A DNA stretch of 64,000 bases. Source: Xiphydria camelus (taxonomy: Eukaryota; Arthropoda; Insecta; Hymenoptera; Xiphydriidae). Under the pieces are notes generated by a model. The model saw only the letters and a list, made by a program, of their open reading frames with translations, was not told where the DNA came from and made no database searches. Below, piece after piece: positions 11,690 to 22,546 of the stretch (the first letter of the stretch is position 1; each line of letters begins with the position of its first letter). The stretch is from positions 36,062,278 to 36,126,277 of the forward strand of contig OY783194.1 of the NCBI GenBank assembly GCA_963678675.1, given 5' to 3'. A program made the translations under genes and the position numbers.

Positions 11690-11945
11690 AAGTTTGTATC
11701 CGCGGCACGCGATTACGAAAATTATAACGGCATCGTTGACTTTGACGCGCAATTTTCGGTCCTGACGTGACAAAGATATTCGTATTCTTAAATTTCATTT
11801 GTAATCCGTATGCGTATTCGATGACGAACGAAAGAGAAATGGTCGGAAGCAAATGATTACTCGCAGTTATAAGATGCGCATCTCTCCGCAAGATCGTGAC
11901 GTCATCGAAAGGCCGAAAATAAAAAATGAGAAAATACGGGGTACT
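11690..11945 (+). repeat. Dispersed repeat, copy 1 of 3 (TGACGTCA-containing)
   Basis: Shares order and words with 27815-28070 (same orientation) and 32030-32300 (inverted): a T/A-rich TTTGTAATCCGTATGC block, ATTACTCGCAGTTATA, CGTGACGTCATCGAAA and a GAAAATAAAAAATGA block. Confidence 0.6.
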
Positions 11946-13734
11946 TAAATTAAATTTTGTTAACATTTTGTGAAATTGCAATAAACAAATTAGCAATAAA
12001 ACCGAATTATAACGAATTTAAGGCGAATTTCACGAAACAGCGTAGATATCAACCCTTGACTATATAGCCGTCATGGGAAAAAACGCATTTTATGCGACCA
12101 CTATACGCGCAAAATGAAACCTCGTAACGCTGTTGCGCATCGAGTGTGCACTCGATGGGCTCGAGAATAAATGCGACCTACCATGCGGCCTCGGAAAAAG
12201 CCAAGTTTCGCAGCCCGCCGACGAGCAAAAAACCCTCGCAAACATTTACCGATACAATTTCTCTCGCGATCGCTCCCACAGCAGCACCCGTTCGCGCGAC
12301 GCGACTCATAAATCCATCCAAACGTCATTCCTCGCCACTCCAGAGCCGGGCTAACCGCGCGATACGTCGAGCGACCGAGTGATCGTCCGCGGGGATGCCT
12401 TCTCGAAGTCCCATAAAGCGCATCCCCTTCCCCTCTCGTCGAATTACACGTCAGTACGCACGACGCATCCGCGTTCTTCGAAACGAGAGTTATTCGAGCC
12501 GTTCCCACGTGGAACCAGCGCGCGGTTTCGGATCCGATAATAATTCACTGTGACTGGGGGGGGCGATAACATTGTCCGCGACTGGTTCTCTTATCGACGA
12601 CGATACGGCGCACGCGGCGGCACCTCGACTCGGAGCGAAGAGAGGCGGATCGGGCGTGCAGGGTATGCGACACATGCGACGCACGGCCACTTGGCGCGAA
12701 AGTCTCGCCTTTCGTCAATTCGATTCGGCGGCCCTGCAGCGGTCGTAGGACGATCATATTGACTGTTTGCTCCTTCCGCTTGACGGCACTTAACCTCGAT
12801 CCACCCTGCTGAGCCAGCCGCCTCTGTTTCTCCCCACTCTTTCGCCTCTTAACCCGAGCGCGCGAGACTTTGGTGTTTCCACACACGAACTCCTATTATA
12901 GGCCTACATATGTACATATCACTTTTGGTGCCGGAGGCCGATATATCGGCCCTCGCTGCACTGGCGAAAAGCGCACCTTGTAGCACTTATACCTTTGTTA
13001 TTTATGTAATTTTCAATGAATATAGAAAAATTAGGCGTCACTGTTTTATTCTCTAATTTTGTCCTTAATACACTGCATATTGAATTATGCAAATATTGCT
13101 TTTCGTTTGGTTTTTATGAGCCTTTTTCTCCAAGTCCTAGTTAAATCGTAAAATTCGGCCGGTTATCTTCGCATACTTAAACACCTTAAGTAGATACGCT
13201 GCGAAGAAAAAAAAAGACGGCCGAAAGAAGCGCGCGAGGCCGTCAAACCGCGAGATAATCGTTCGCCGCGCGAAGGTATACAGTGACGCACCGCGGCAGG
13301 GCGTAAGGGCGAGAGGGGGGGCACTGCCCCGGGGTGACTCGCCCGGCGTCACGCCGAAGGCGAATCGAGGCGAAACACCGTCCGGGTCAGGCGCAGCGGC
13401 GCCACTCGTTTGCGCTCGCGTGCGCGTATCGCCGCCCACGATGAGAAAACGTCGGTCGGCGTCCACATGTACGTACGACGCGACTGTACGCACACGATCG
13501 AGCGGGGGTGAAACCACCCCGACGTCTCGGGGGTACTTTGGCCGCGCGGGCGGATCTTACCCCGACGCTGCCGCGGGGATGCACCGAGCGTCGAACTCGT
13601 GACCCGTTATTCGAGGAGCTCTACGCGGCTCTATGTACGTGTGCGTGGTTATGGGTCAATAGTGCGGACGCGCACGCCGGCGTCGCTTGTGGTATCACGG
13701 ATCGTCGATTGGTTACGCGCGATGGCTTAGATAC

Positions 13735-13910
13735 ACGGATATCGTATTCGCCGGAGCGAAAACTCGAATCGCTATTATCTCGCAATCCGCGCGAGCTTTT
13801 GGCTCACGTTTGCGTAATACTTTTTTGAAGATTACCCTTTTATCAGCAATAAAGTTCTATATTGATATGGGGCAAAAGTTCACGGATGACGAGATAATAG
13901 CGATTGAAGT
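13735..13910. mobile_element. Foldback element, GATTATCTC family
   Basis: GAATCGCTATTATCTCG at the left mirrors CGAGATAATAGCGATTG at the right, with GTAATACTTTTTTGAAG in the centre as in the 5236-5400 copy. Confidence 0.65.
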
Positions 13911-15510
13911 TTCTTTCCCGGCGAGCAAGCTCGAAATCGGATATGGCATCGATACCTCAAAGGGGGTTAAAACTACCCCTGCAGCTGAGATGCTGTAGTC
14001 GCGTGTCGCCAAGACGAGTATACGCTCGATCTTTGCTACTGGAGATGCATCGCGAGCGTCGACCTCGTGACCCGCCGTTATTAGAAAAGCAATGGAGCTC
14101 TCGAGTGCTCGGTTATAGGTCACCGGTACGGATGCTCGTTGCCTCGCGCCTAATCGACCGGCTGATTACACGCACGGTGTTTCGAGTGTCGCGAATAAGG
14201 CCTCGAGAATGAGCGTGGCCTGATTCTTCGTCGATCCTTACCCCGTCGAATGCGAGCAGCGCTGGTATCGCGGGGATCGAGCGCGCCGGTCGGTCCGATC
14301 GCACTTGGCTGTTACTACTGCCGCTGGCTCGTGGTCTCGTTGCCAGCCGCGCGCCGGCCGACGCATCGACGGAGGTATTCGCGCGGTAAATTTTTACCAG
14401 ATTCCCATCGGAAATTATCACGCGGAGCTTTTTTACTGCAGGTACGATAAAATTTGCCGTGCAAGGGTTTCCTAGTGGACACTGATGTCCGTTGTCGAAT
14501 TATATAAAATCAAATAATTAGGTTGATAAAATGATACTGAGAAAATAATTAGGTTCAAGTGACAATATGCATCCAATTAAACACGATTAGTTATTCCAGC
14601 CAAAATACTGGTCAGTCGAACCAAATATCGAGTTATTCTAACGAAATATCAAACTATTTCAAACGACCTAGTTTAGTTATTCTATCCAAAAAGTGGTCAG
14701 TTTAATCAAACGGAGTATCCCTATCTCACCAAACGACCCGATCGTCGTCCAAATTGACCGAGTTATTTTTCTCGGCGTCCTATCGCGATATCACGAGAAA
14801 CAGATCAACGACCGCCGCTGCACTCGATACGTGACCGCGTTATTGCTCGGCGAATAGGTACTCGAATACGCATTTTCCTCGTCGCGCGTCTTTCAGCGAG
14901 CTGGAAAACGTATCCCTCCGTTTCACAAGAGTCGCATACGCTTTCTCGGAAACCTGCGCGCGCTGAACCCGATGCGCGGAAACGAAGTCGAAGATATTCA
15001 ATTGCCGCCCTAGAAACCCACTCACGCGGAACCGCGTCTCGCGATGCGATTGACCTTTCGCCCCGTGCATTTCTATGTCTGTACATCGCGAACGCCTCGC
15101 CCGAGATATCCGCGGGAGAAAAATCCGTCCGTACCGACTTCAAAGACTTCCACCCGACGGAGGTGATATACGAGAAGCACTTCGGAAGTGGCGCAAACCT
15201 TGTTCTCGACGCGTACAAAGCGGCTCCGTACTCGCCGAGTACAACGGCCCGCTCGTACACAACTCCGCCTACCTGAAACCCCTGTTTCTCCACCCCTGGA
15301 ACGCAACTCCCTGGCGGGAATCGACACCGATCCGTTCTTCGGCGAATTCGTTGCGCTCGTTCGAGAAATCCGAGGCGCGATCCCGCCGCACGTACGGCCA
15401 ATCCCCGCCGGATACGGGTCGACACGATGCACCCGTACGTTATACGTATACATACGTGGCCGGCTTTATTATTAAAACTCGCACACGGCTGTGTGTAAGT
15501 GCCGAGTGCA

Positions 15511-15800
15511 AAAAGAGAAAAAAAAGAAAGAAAGAAAAAGCATTTATTCCGCTCTAGGGTAGGAAGAGCCCTCTAAGGGCACACAAGAGAAGTCTGAAGA
15601 AATGAATAACTAAGAAAGTAACTAAGAATGTAAACGAATAGACTGAGAAAGTAAAGTAAATGGAAGTATACAATACGACTAGGACGGGCTAAACTAACGA
15701 TATAAAGTAAATGGAAGTATGCGAAACGAATAAGCGCTTAAAGAAATACGTAAGCACAAGAACAAGATGCGAAAGAGAAAACACGTAAGCAAAATGGAGT
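15511..15800 (+). repeat. AAG-tailed hairpin repeat, copy 3
   Basis: Run of AAAG/AAG, then GCATTTATTCCGCTCTAGGG and GCCCTCTAAGGGC, then AAGTAA-rich sequence including CGCTTAAAGAAATACGTAAG, also present at 4018-4035 in copy 2. Confidence 0.7.
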
Positions 15801-15924
15801 AAATACTAACGGGTCTTCAGAAAGAAGCCAACGGAAAAGCCGTCCTTTAAACGCAGGAACAGACATCGACTCCCTAATTTCGGCCGCGTCGAGCGAATTT
15901 CAAAGGGTGGCAGCGGTGACGGAG

Positions 15925-16275
15925 AAGAGAAGAAGAAGAAAAAGAAGAAGAAGAAGCATTTATATTGCTCTAGGGCCGCAGAGGCCCTCTGAGAGCCACG
16001 CAAAAGGCCAGAACAAATGAATAACGAAGCAAGCAACAAAGAGAGTAAACGAGTGAAAAGAGACAAAGTAAATAATAGATAATAGAACGGCCTAGACTAT
16101 GAAAATAACGAGAGAGAGGGAGATCGCAGAGGCCCTCTGAGAGCCACGCAAAAGGCCAGAACAGATGAATAACAAAGAAAGCAACTAAGAGAGTAAACGA
16201 GTGAAAAGAGACAAAGTAAATAATAGATAATAGAACGGCCTAGACTATGAAAATAACGAGAGAGAGAGAGAGGGA
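15925..16275 (+). repeat. AAG-tailed hairpin repeat, copy 4, with a 148-bp tandem duplication
   Basis: (AAG)n then GCATTTATATTGCTCTAGGG. The segment from GCAGAGGCCCTCTGAGAGCC at 15978 to 16125 is repeated almost exactly at 16126-16273. Confidence 0.8.
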
Positions 16276-17230
16276 GATCGCGTTACGGGTGTGTGGTATC
16301 GCAAAATCGATGCGACTATACCGGGCCATCGGGTGCCGATGACGTAACTCGCGATTCGCGCCGGACAAAGTCATCGGAAACGCCTGAGTTCCCTCGCAGG
16401 CATCAGGCGGGGCCGCGCTTCCACTCGGCCGAGCGTGAGCGGGCCGATCTCGTTCGACACAAAAGAGAGTGGAAGGCGACGCGACACTCCGACTCCTGTA
16501 CTCTCTCTCTCTCTCTTTCTCTCGCTACAGGCGATAGCAAGGGGTTAATTATAAAGGGTTCCGCGGAGAACGGCGACGTGCCACGCGGCTATATAGAGCC
16601 AGACGCACGCACACACGCGTGTTAACGCACGGGCCGGTGCGTCGCGACGCAATTATGCGATGTACGGAGTATACCAGAGGTCCGACGCGCGGAGAGAGTT
16701 TACAAGCCGCGCGACGGCGCACCGCGTAGGGTTAACGCACCGAGCGCGCGACTCGGCCCACGGTGAGGAGGCGAAAGCTGCGTTCGCGCCGCGCGGGTTT
16801 TGCATCTCGCGCTGTAAACACGATTATCTCGTGTACGATAAAGCTAATGCGAGACGCGGCGAGCACTGCGGTTCGCGTGTCGCGCCGCTCGAATATTCCC
16901 CGAGGTGGTGGCCTTCGCCGGTATCGCGCCGCGCTGTGGATACGCGTGTAGAATTTTCCTCGACGGACATTGTATAATTGCGATCGGACGTATCGTTTGA
17001 CATGTGCTCGCGGTGATGACACGGGGAAATGCTATTTTTATTTTCGACGCGCTCGTGATTCCCGGCGGCCCCCGCGCGCGGGGGAGGGAGAGTGACGGGT
17101 GAGGAGCGCTGGAATATATCGTACGTGTTTTGGTGGCGCGGGTCGTGACGTATGTGTCGTACGAGGGCAGAGTGAAAAGTCCGATACCTTTCCGACAAAA
17201 ATGCCCGAAAATTGTCGCGGCTGTAAAGTA

Positions 17231-17455
17231 ATATTTCCAACATGGTGCGTAAGAATCTTTTGTATTTTCGCCACCACACTTAAAAAACACAAATCTAGGG
17301 CCCTATAGAAAAATAAATAAATTTCTTTGCTGTAATCCATCGGCAAAATCAGAAATTTATTATTTTCTTTTTTTTTCCTATAGGGCCCTAGATTTAGGTT
17401 TTTTAAGTGTGGTGGCGAAAATACAAAAGGTTCTTATGCACCATGTTGAAAATAT
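17231..17455. mobile_element. Nested foldback MITE, 225 bp
   Basis: Arms of about 75 bp, from ATATTTCCAACATGGTGC to CTAGGGCCCTATAG, are mirrored on the right; an AT-rich loop lies between. Confidence 0.85.
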
Positions 17456-17493
17456 AGCTTTGCATTTCCAGACGGGGTGCGTCGGTCTCTTAA

Positions 17494-17737
17494 CACTAGA
17501 ACTACCGAATGTGTGGTCGCGGTTTATAAGACGGTCGTTTTTGGCGGGCGATTATCTCGTTATCCGTGGACTTTTCGTCCACACTGCTACAGAACTCTTT
17601 TGTAGACCGAAATGTGCTCTACAAAAAAGTATTCTACTAATTTTGACAAAAACCTCACGGGTTACGAAATAATCGAGGTTGAAATGGAACTCTGAATAAG
17701 ACACCGGTCAAATTGACCGCCTGCGGTAGTTCTACTG
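17494..17737. mobile_element. piggyBac-type MITE flanked by TTAA
   Basis: TTAA precedes CACTAGAACTACCG at the left, and CGGTAGTTCTACTG is followed by TTAA at the right. TTAA target duplication with CACTAG-like ends is the mark of piggyBac-type elements. It is too small to encode a transposase. Confidence 0.8.
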
Positions 17738-18319
17738 TTAAATGAAAGACTTTCTTGAAAAATAAATGAACAATTCATAAAAGAGAAAGTGCTTAACTTA
17801 AAAAGTATCGGACTTTTCACTCTACCCGCGTATATCGAGAGAATTTACGTTCGACCCCGCGGGGCGAGGCGACGGAAATTAGCACTCGCGCGAAGGGAGG
17901 AAAGCGCGCCGGGAGGCACTCCGGATATCCTTTATCGGGCGCGCCAAATGACGGCGGGGTTCGAGCGCCGCGCGGGGCGGTTAAGTGTATCAATCGCGCG
18001 AGGAAAGTTTTCTACTGTGTTACGATCTTTCCCCCAACGCGCGAACCCTGCACGATCGTTTATCTTAATTCCAATTGGATTCTCACCGTGTGGTCCACGG
18101 CAGGACTTTGGTGCACTCGAAGCTGACGCTACGTAGCTCGTACTTGGAGCGCTGATGAAGAGGCGACCCGACGGCCGCTCCGCTTCCGTAAACAGACCCT
18201 CTCGAGGCGCTTCCCTTCGTCGCTCCGGTTACCACGTGGCGTCGCGCTGTTGCGCTCTCCCGCACGTAATGGTTCACCGTTCGCCGCATGGAGCTCATCT
18301 TTCCGCCGTGTTATTTTTT

Positions 18320-18321
<2 letters not shown>

Positions 18322-18353
<32 letters not shown>
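18322..18353. repeat. (CT)n microsatellite
   Basis: 16 CT units in intergenic DNA. Confidence 0.95.
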
Positions 18354-18356
<3 letters not shown>

Positions 18357-19799
18357 GAGGCGCGACGGCGTATCGTCTTTCGGATTTACGTTCGCGGAGT
18401 CGTTCTTCTCGCAACCGTGCCGGCGTCCGGGAAGTACCGGAGTTCGCTTTTCGTTTTTCCTGCGGCGAGTCGCCCGTCGATCGGTCGCATATTTGTACGG
18501 ATCCCGCGCAAGCTTCTCGATGTGCGCCGCGTTCACTCCGCTCCTCTTCCTCGGAACGGAGCTTTCACCCGATCGCCGGCTCGAGAAAGTTCTCCGATCT
18601 CGTCGACGATCGGGGATGAATATCACTGCGGGACTGGATGCAGGTGTACCTGTACGATCATAACTAGCTTCACCCCTGCAACCCCACCAGATGCCGCTTT
18701 CGCCCGCCCCCGTTTGCGCTTCCTCCTCCGCCGCTTACGTCGGTCCACTCGTCCGTTTACCGTCTCGTTCACCGACGCTCGCACGTATACGTGCTCACGC
18801 GTCGGGGATGACGCGTCTTTTGCGCTTGCGTCGAGGGGGTCGGAGGGGGCGGCCGCGCTCTTGCGCGCGGGATGAGAGGTTTCGCGGGTCGTGCCGAGGA
18901 TCGCGATGATGGACCATTACGTGCGCGGCCGATTTCGCCTGATTGCGGGAATTCTCGAGATTTCGTGTCGATGTGCGTGTCGCTTCGGAATTTCTCTTCC
19001 CTCTTTTTCTCCTTCTCCGCGGATCGGGATGGGAAAATTAGTCGCATCGAGTAGACGATCTCTCGTGATCGGTTGGATAAATATTTGGTCGGTCGTGCCG
19101 GCGGGAGAGCTCGACGAAAAATAAGTAAAAAATAATTATTTCTCTGAACTCGCGATCGCACGATCGTCTTCTCGCCGTGTCGTCTCCGTTGACGACCACC
19201 GACCAATCCGGTTCGCGCTTCCACTTCCGCATAGGGTACGCGTAGATCCCCATCCGTCCGCTTATCGTCGAGCTCGTTCACCTATACACGCATCGGATCA
19301 CCCATCCTTCGGCGCCTGCGTCAATAATGACGAGAGGAGCGGAGTGCATGGGCTCTTGCGCGCGCGGGAGGGGATGTTTCGGAGGTAGTAGGAAATCCCG
19401 GCGTGAACATACGCGATGATCGGGGCTCCTCCTCGCTATCGGCGCGGTGCTCGCGGGCTGTAAAGCTGTCACGGGTGCCAGGAGATTTGTGGACTTGTTG
19501 ATAACGCGCGATGAATGATACCACTTTGGGGTTTATTCGTCTTCTCCTACCCTCTTCGCTTCTCGACCGGTTTCGTCCGCCGTAGCTCCGTCATTCTCGT
19601 CTCTCTCTCTCTCGCGGTTATATTTTTCCCGTGGACCGAGTTGATTTATCTTTCTCGTATCCGTAATTCACTTGTCGCGCGGACTTTGCGTTGAGGGCTA
19701 ACGAAAGCCGCGACGCGGTTACCGTGGACCGCGTATCGGTAAAAAATTGAGTTGATTCGAAAAGAAATGATTTGGTTCGATAACATGCTGCGGTCCCTC

Positions 19800-20300
19800 T
19801 TGACATTTTTTGAAAAATTGAGATTTCTTAAATCGATCGCTCGACCATCCTCTTGTGAATTTTTCCACGCTGATCATGAAAGGGATGGTTATTGGGTTGA
19901 CATCTCAAAGGAAATATAATATATTGTCGATTTTATGCACGAGACATTTTTTTCTCTCAGAAAATCATTGATAACTCGGTGTTCCTTTGAGATTTCATCG
20001 GTGATTTTTGGAACCAGCGTGGAAAAGTACGTAAGATGGGGTGGTCGAGAATTGAATTCCGGAGATTTGGATTTTCGCGAAAAATTGAAAAATGTCAAAA
20101 CCAAAATCACTGGAATCGATCGCTCGAGCATCCCATCTTGTGTATTTTTTCATGCTGATGCCGAAAATAACAGATTTAATTAAGAAATCTCAAAGGAACA
20201 CCGAGATATCGACGATATTTCCTGATAAAATAATTTTTTTCTGCACTAAATCGTCGATATCTCATATTTCCTTTGAAATATCGAAAAAAATACATTAGAT
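19800..20300. repeat. Complex direct and inverted repeat cluster
   Basis: The block around AAATCGATCGCTCGACCATC (19827) recurs in direct orientation at 20112 (AATCGATCGCTCGAGCATCC), 284 bp on, and a complementary version (CCAGCGTGGAAAAGTACGTA, GGTGGTCGAG) lies between. TCAAAGGAAAT blocks are also repeated. Probably a degenerate mobile element; no ORF. Confidence 0.55.
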
Positions 20301-22546
20301 AGTACAGTCAAAAATTTGATTTCGAAGATTTCGATTTTCGCTTCGTCGGTTACATAAAAATACCATTCGCGTCAACTGGAGAACATTCAATTAATATTTG
20401 GTTGATCGAGCACTCGATAAATCGCCGTGCAGGCCGGGAGCAGTAAGAAGAACAATTTAGTAGAAGCGTTGTTACTCGTTTATTAATCATCTCGTATATT
20501 AATTAGTACAACGGCTTTACAAAGTTTCATCGTCCTTTATTCGTTTAGTTGTCGCTCTCGATTAATCGATAGGGAGGATCGCGCTCGTATTGTCATGTCA
20601 GTATGTACAGGGGGTATTTAGCACCTTACTACAGGGGAACTATACTAACGGCTAGGTTGATAAAAAAAAACGAGGGACGGTACATTCTCGCGAGAAAAAT
20701 CTGAGAGGCAACTAAACTCTCTCAGATTCTATCTCCTTCTTTCTCTCTCTTCGCCTGTGTGGGAGAAAGAAACGTAACTCAATTTGCGCAGGGGTCGATT
20801 CCGACTTCGCAGACGCGAAGTTGATTTTGATTATTTTTCTTTCGCGGGTTCTTGGCGCGCCACTATATATATGTCTGTATTTCTTTTTTTTTTATTATTT
20901 TCTCTGTCGACTTTTTCATGAAAAAAAAAGGAATGGAGGAAACGTCGCATCGCCATCACGCGCGCGAACGACACGGATACGCGTATCCGTATTTATCTCA
21001 CCTACACATGTATAATATCCTATCTAAGTAATTATGCCATCCATCGAGGAAGCGTAGACCCAGCACCATGTTTCTCCTACGCACCTATCTATTATCACTA
21101 GCGATCGGGTGGGGGTGCGGCCCGACCGCGTCCCGAAAGTCGTAGACCGGACGTATACAAGCGGGTATATTTCGTAACGCGCGCCGTCGATCGATCCCGT
21201 CGAGAGGAGAGAGTTCGGCAAAACACACCGCACTCGCTCTGCTACACGAATAACGACGCGAACGTAGCCGCGACCTGGTTTCGCCGAACTATAAACTCGA
21301 AATCAACCCGACCCTGGTAATTTTGCCCATACAACTTCGGTGCTACCAATCCCCCGCCCAACAACGTAGAAAGCACGATTTAACTTAACTTTAAATTCGC
21401 GTCAAACACTGGCGAACGCGAAAGTACGGTAACCACGGTTTCAACTAAAAACCGCCAGGATCAAACCGAGTTTACAACTCGAGGAAACCAGCTTTTATGT
21501 ACGTCGTTAATCATCGCCGTACACTTTGTCGTCCCCTCTTAATTGCCCATCGGTCTCCGTCTCCGAGTCGATCCCTTTGACGAAAACTCGTAACTTTCCG
21601 GGCTCTTTCGAGACGCCTCGTGGCCGCCCCCCCGGTTAGGAAGCCAAACGTGTTTTACGCGGTTAACTAAATTCTGCGGAACCGACATCCAGTCGATCCC
21701 GCGGGTATTAATTCGCCGAACTCTACAGTTCCACTCGCCCGCGTGCGGCTCTATCCGGCACCTGGTCAATCGGGATTGCGGCGCGAGTGGATGGTGGAAA
21801 GTCCGGCGCGCGCGGAGCTCGCGATTCGTTCGTTTCGCGATTGTGGATCGCTCTTGCGATGACGGGCTGTGTGTGTCGAGGCTGTCACCGGCAATGACGA
21901 AGCGGTGCGCCGCGGTTTCGCGCGGGGCCCATTTATGGCGGGTGGCTGCGATGACGCGAGCGGCGAGTGCAATTGGCGCCAGTCACGCCGCGAGGGAGCT
22001 CGTTCGCTCGTGGAAATTGACGGCTGAATACGGGTCGAACGGGGGAAACTTGATTACCGCTGCAAGGCGATTATTTAAACGGCGAGAGAACTCGGCGTGC
22101 ACCGGTTTTCCATCAACGGCTTTTTCACCGCTCGTTCGTAACCGATTTAGGGAAATATCTTTCATCCGTTTCACACGGTAGCGATCGTAATCGAATACGT
22201 CGCGCTTTGTATGGAAAGTGGAGAGGAGATGAAGGACGTTTGAAGAAATGTTCGCGCCTGGCGACGCCGCGATTCCACCGTAAAAGCGATCCCGTTTCGA
22301 ACGAGGCGCAACGCTGGAGAGAGATCAGCTTCGGGCCAAGTCGAATGTATGAAAAATACGAACGAATCAAAAGCGTGAGTATCGATCCGCTCGAGCGGAC
22401 AGTCGTTTTCGAGAGTGGCCCTCGTTCGCGCGAAGGCATCGTATCGCGTGTGTCAAGTACAACGCGCGAGGCAGTGTGGCAAGTGCAGCGTCGAGAGCGA
22501 GTTCGATTCGTTCGAAAGAACGTCCTCGACCGTTCCGCCTCCTCGC

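Larger units (their letters stand above)
17169..17823. mobile_element. 655-bp TIR element carrying two nested elements
   Basis: AGAGTGAAAAGTCCGATAC at 17169-17187 and its exact complement at 17805-17823. Two further elements (17231-17455 and 17494-17737) lie inside. Confidence 0.75.
8781..22546. other. Intergenic region between GARNL3 and the ZP gene
   Basis: 13.8 kb with no supported gene. GC-rich stretches give many overlapping arginine-rich open frames in several frames, which I treat as chance. It holds the mobile elements and repeats listed separately. The upstream promoter of GARNL3 must lie at its left end. Confidence 0.6.

Noticed and set aside
14805..15425. 206-codon minus-strand frame
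   Set aside because: No recognisable domain, and the other strand is open too; GC-rich DNA gives such frames by chance.
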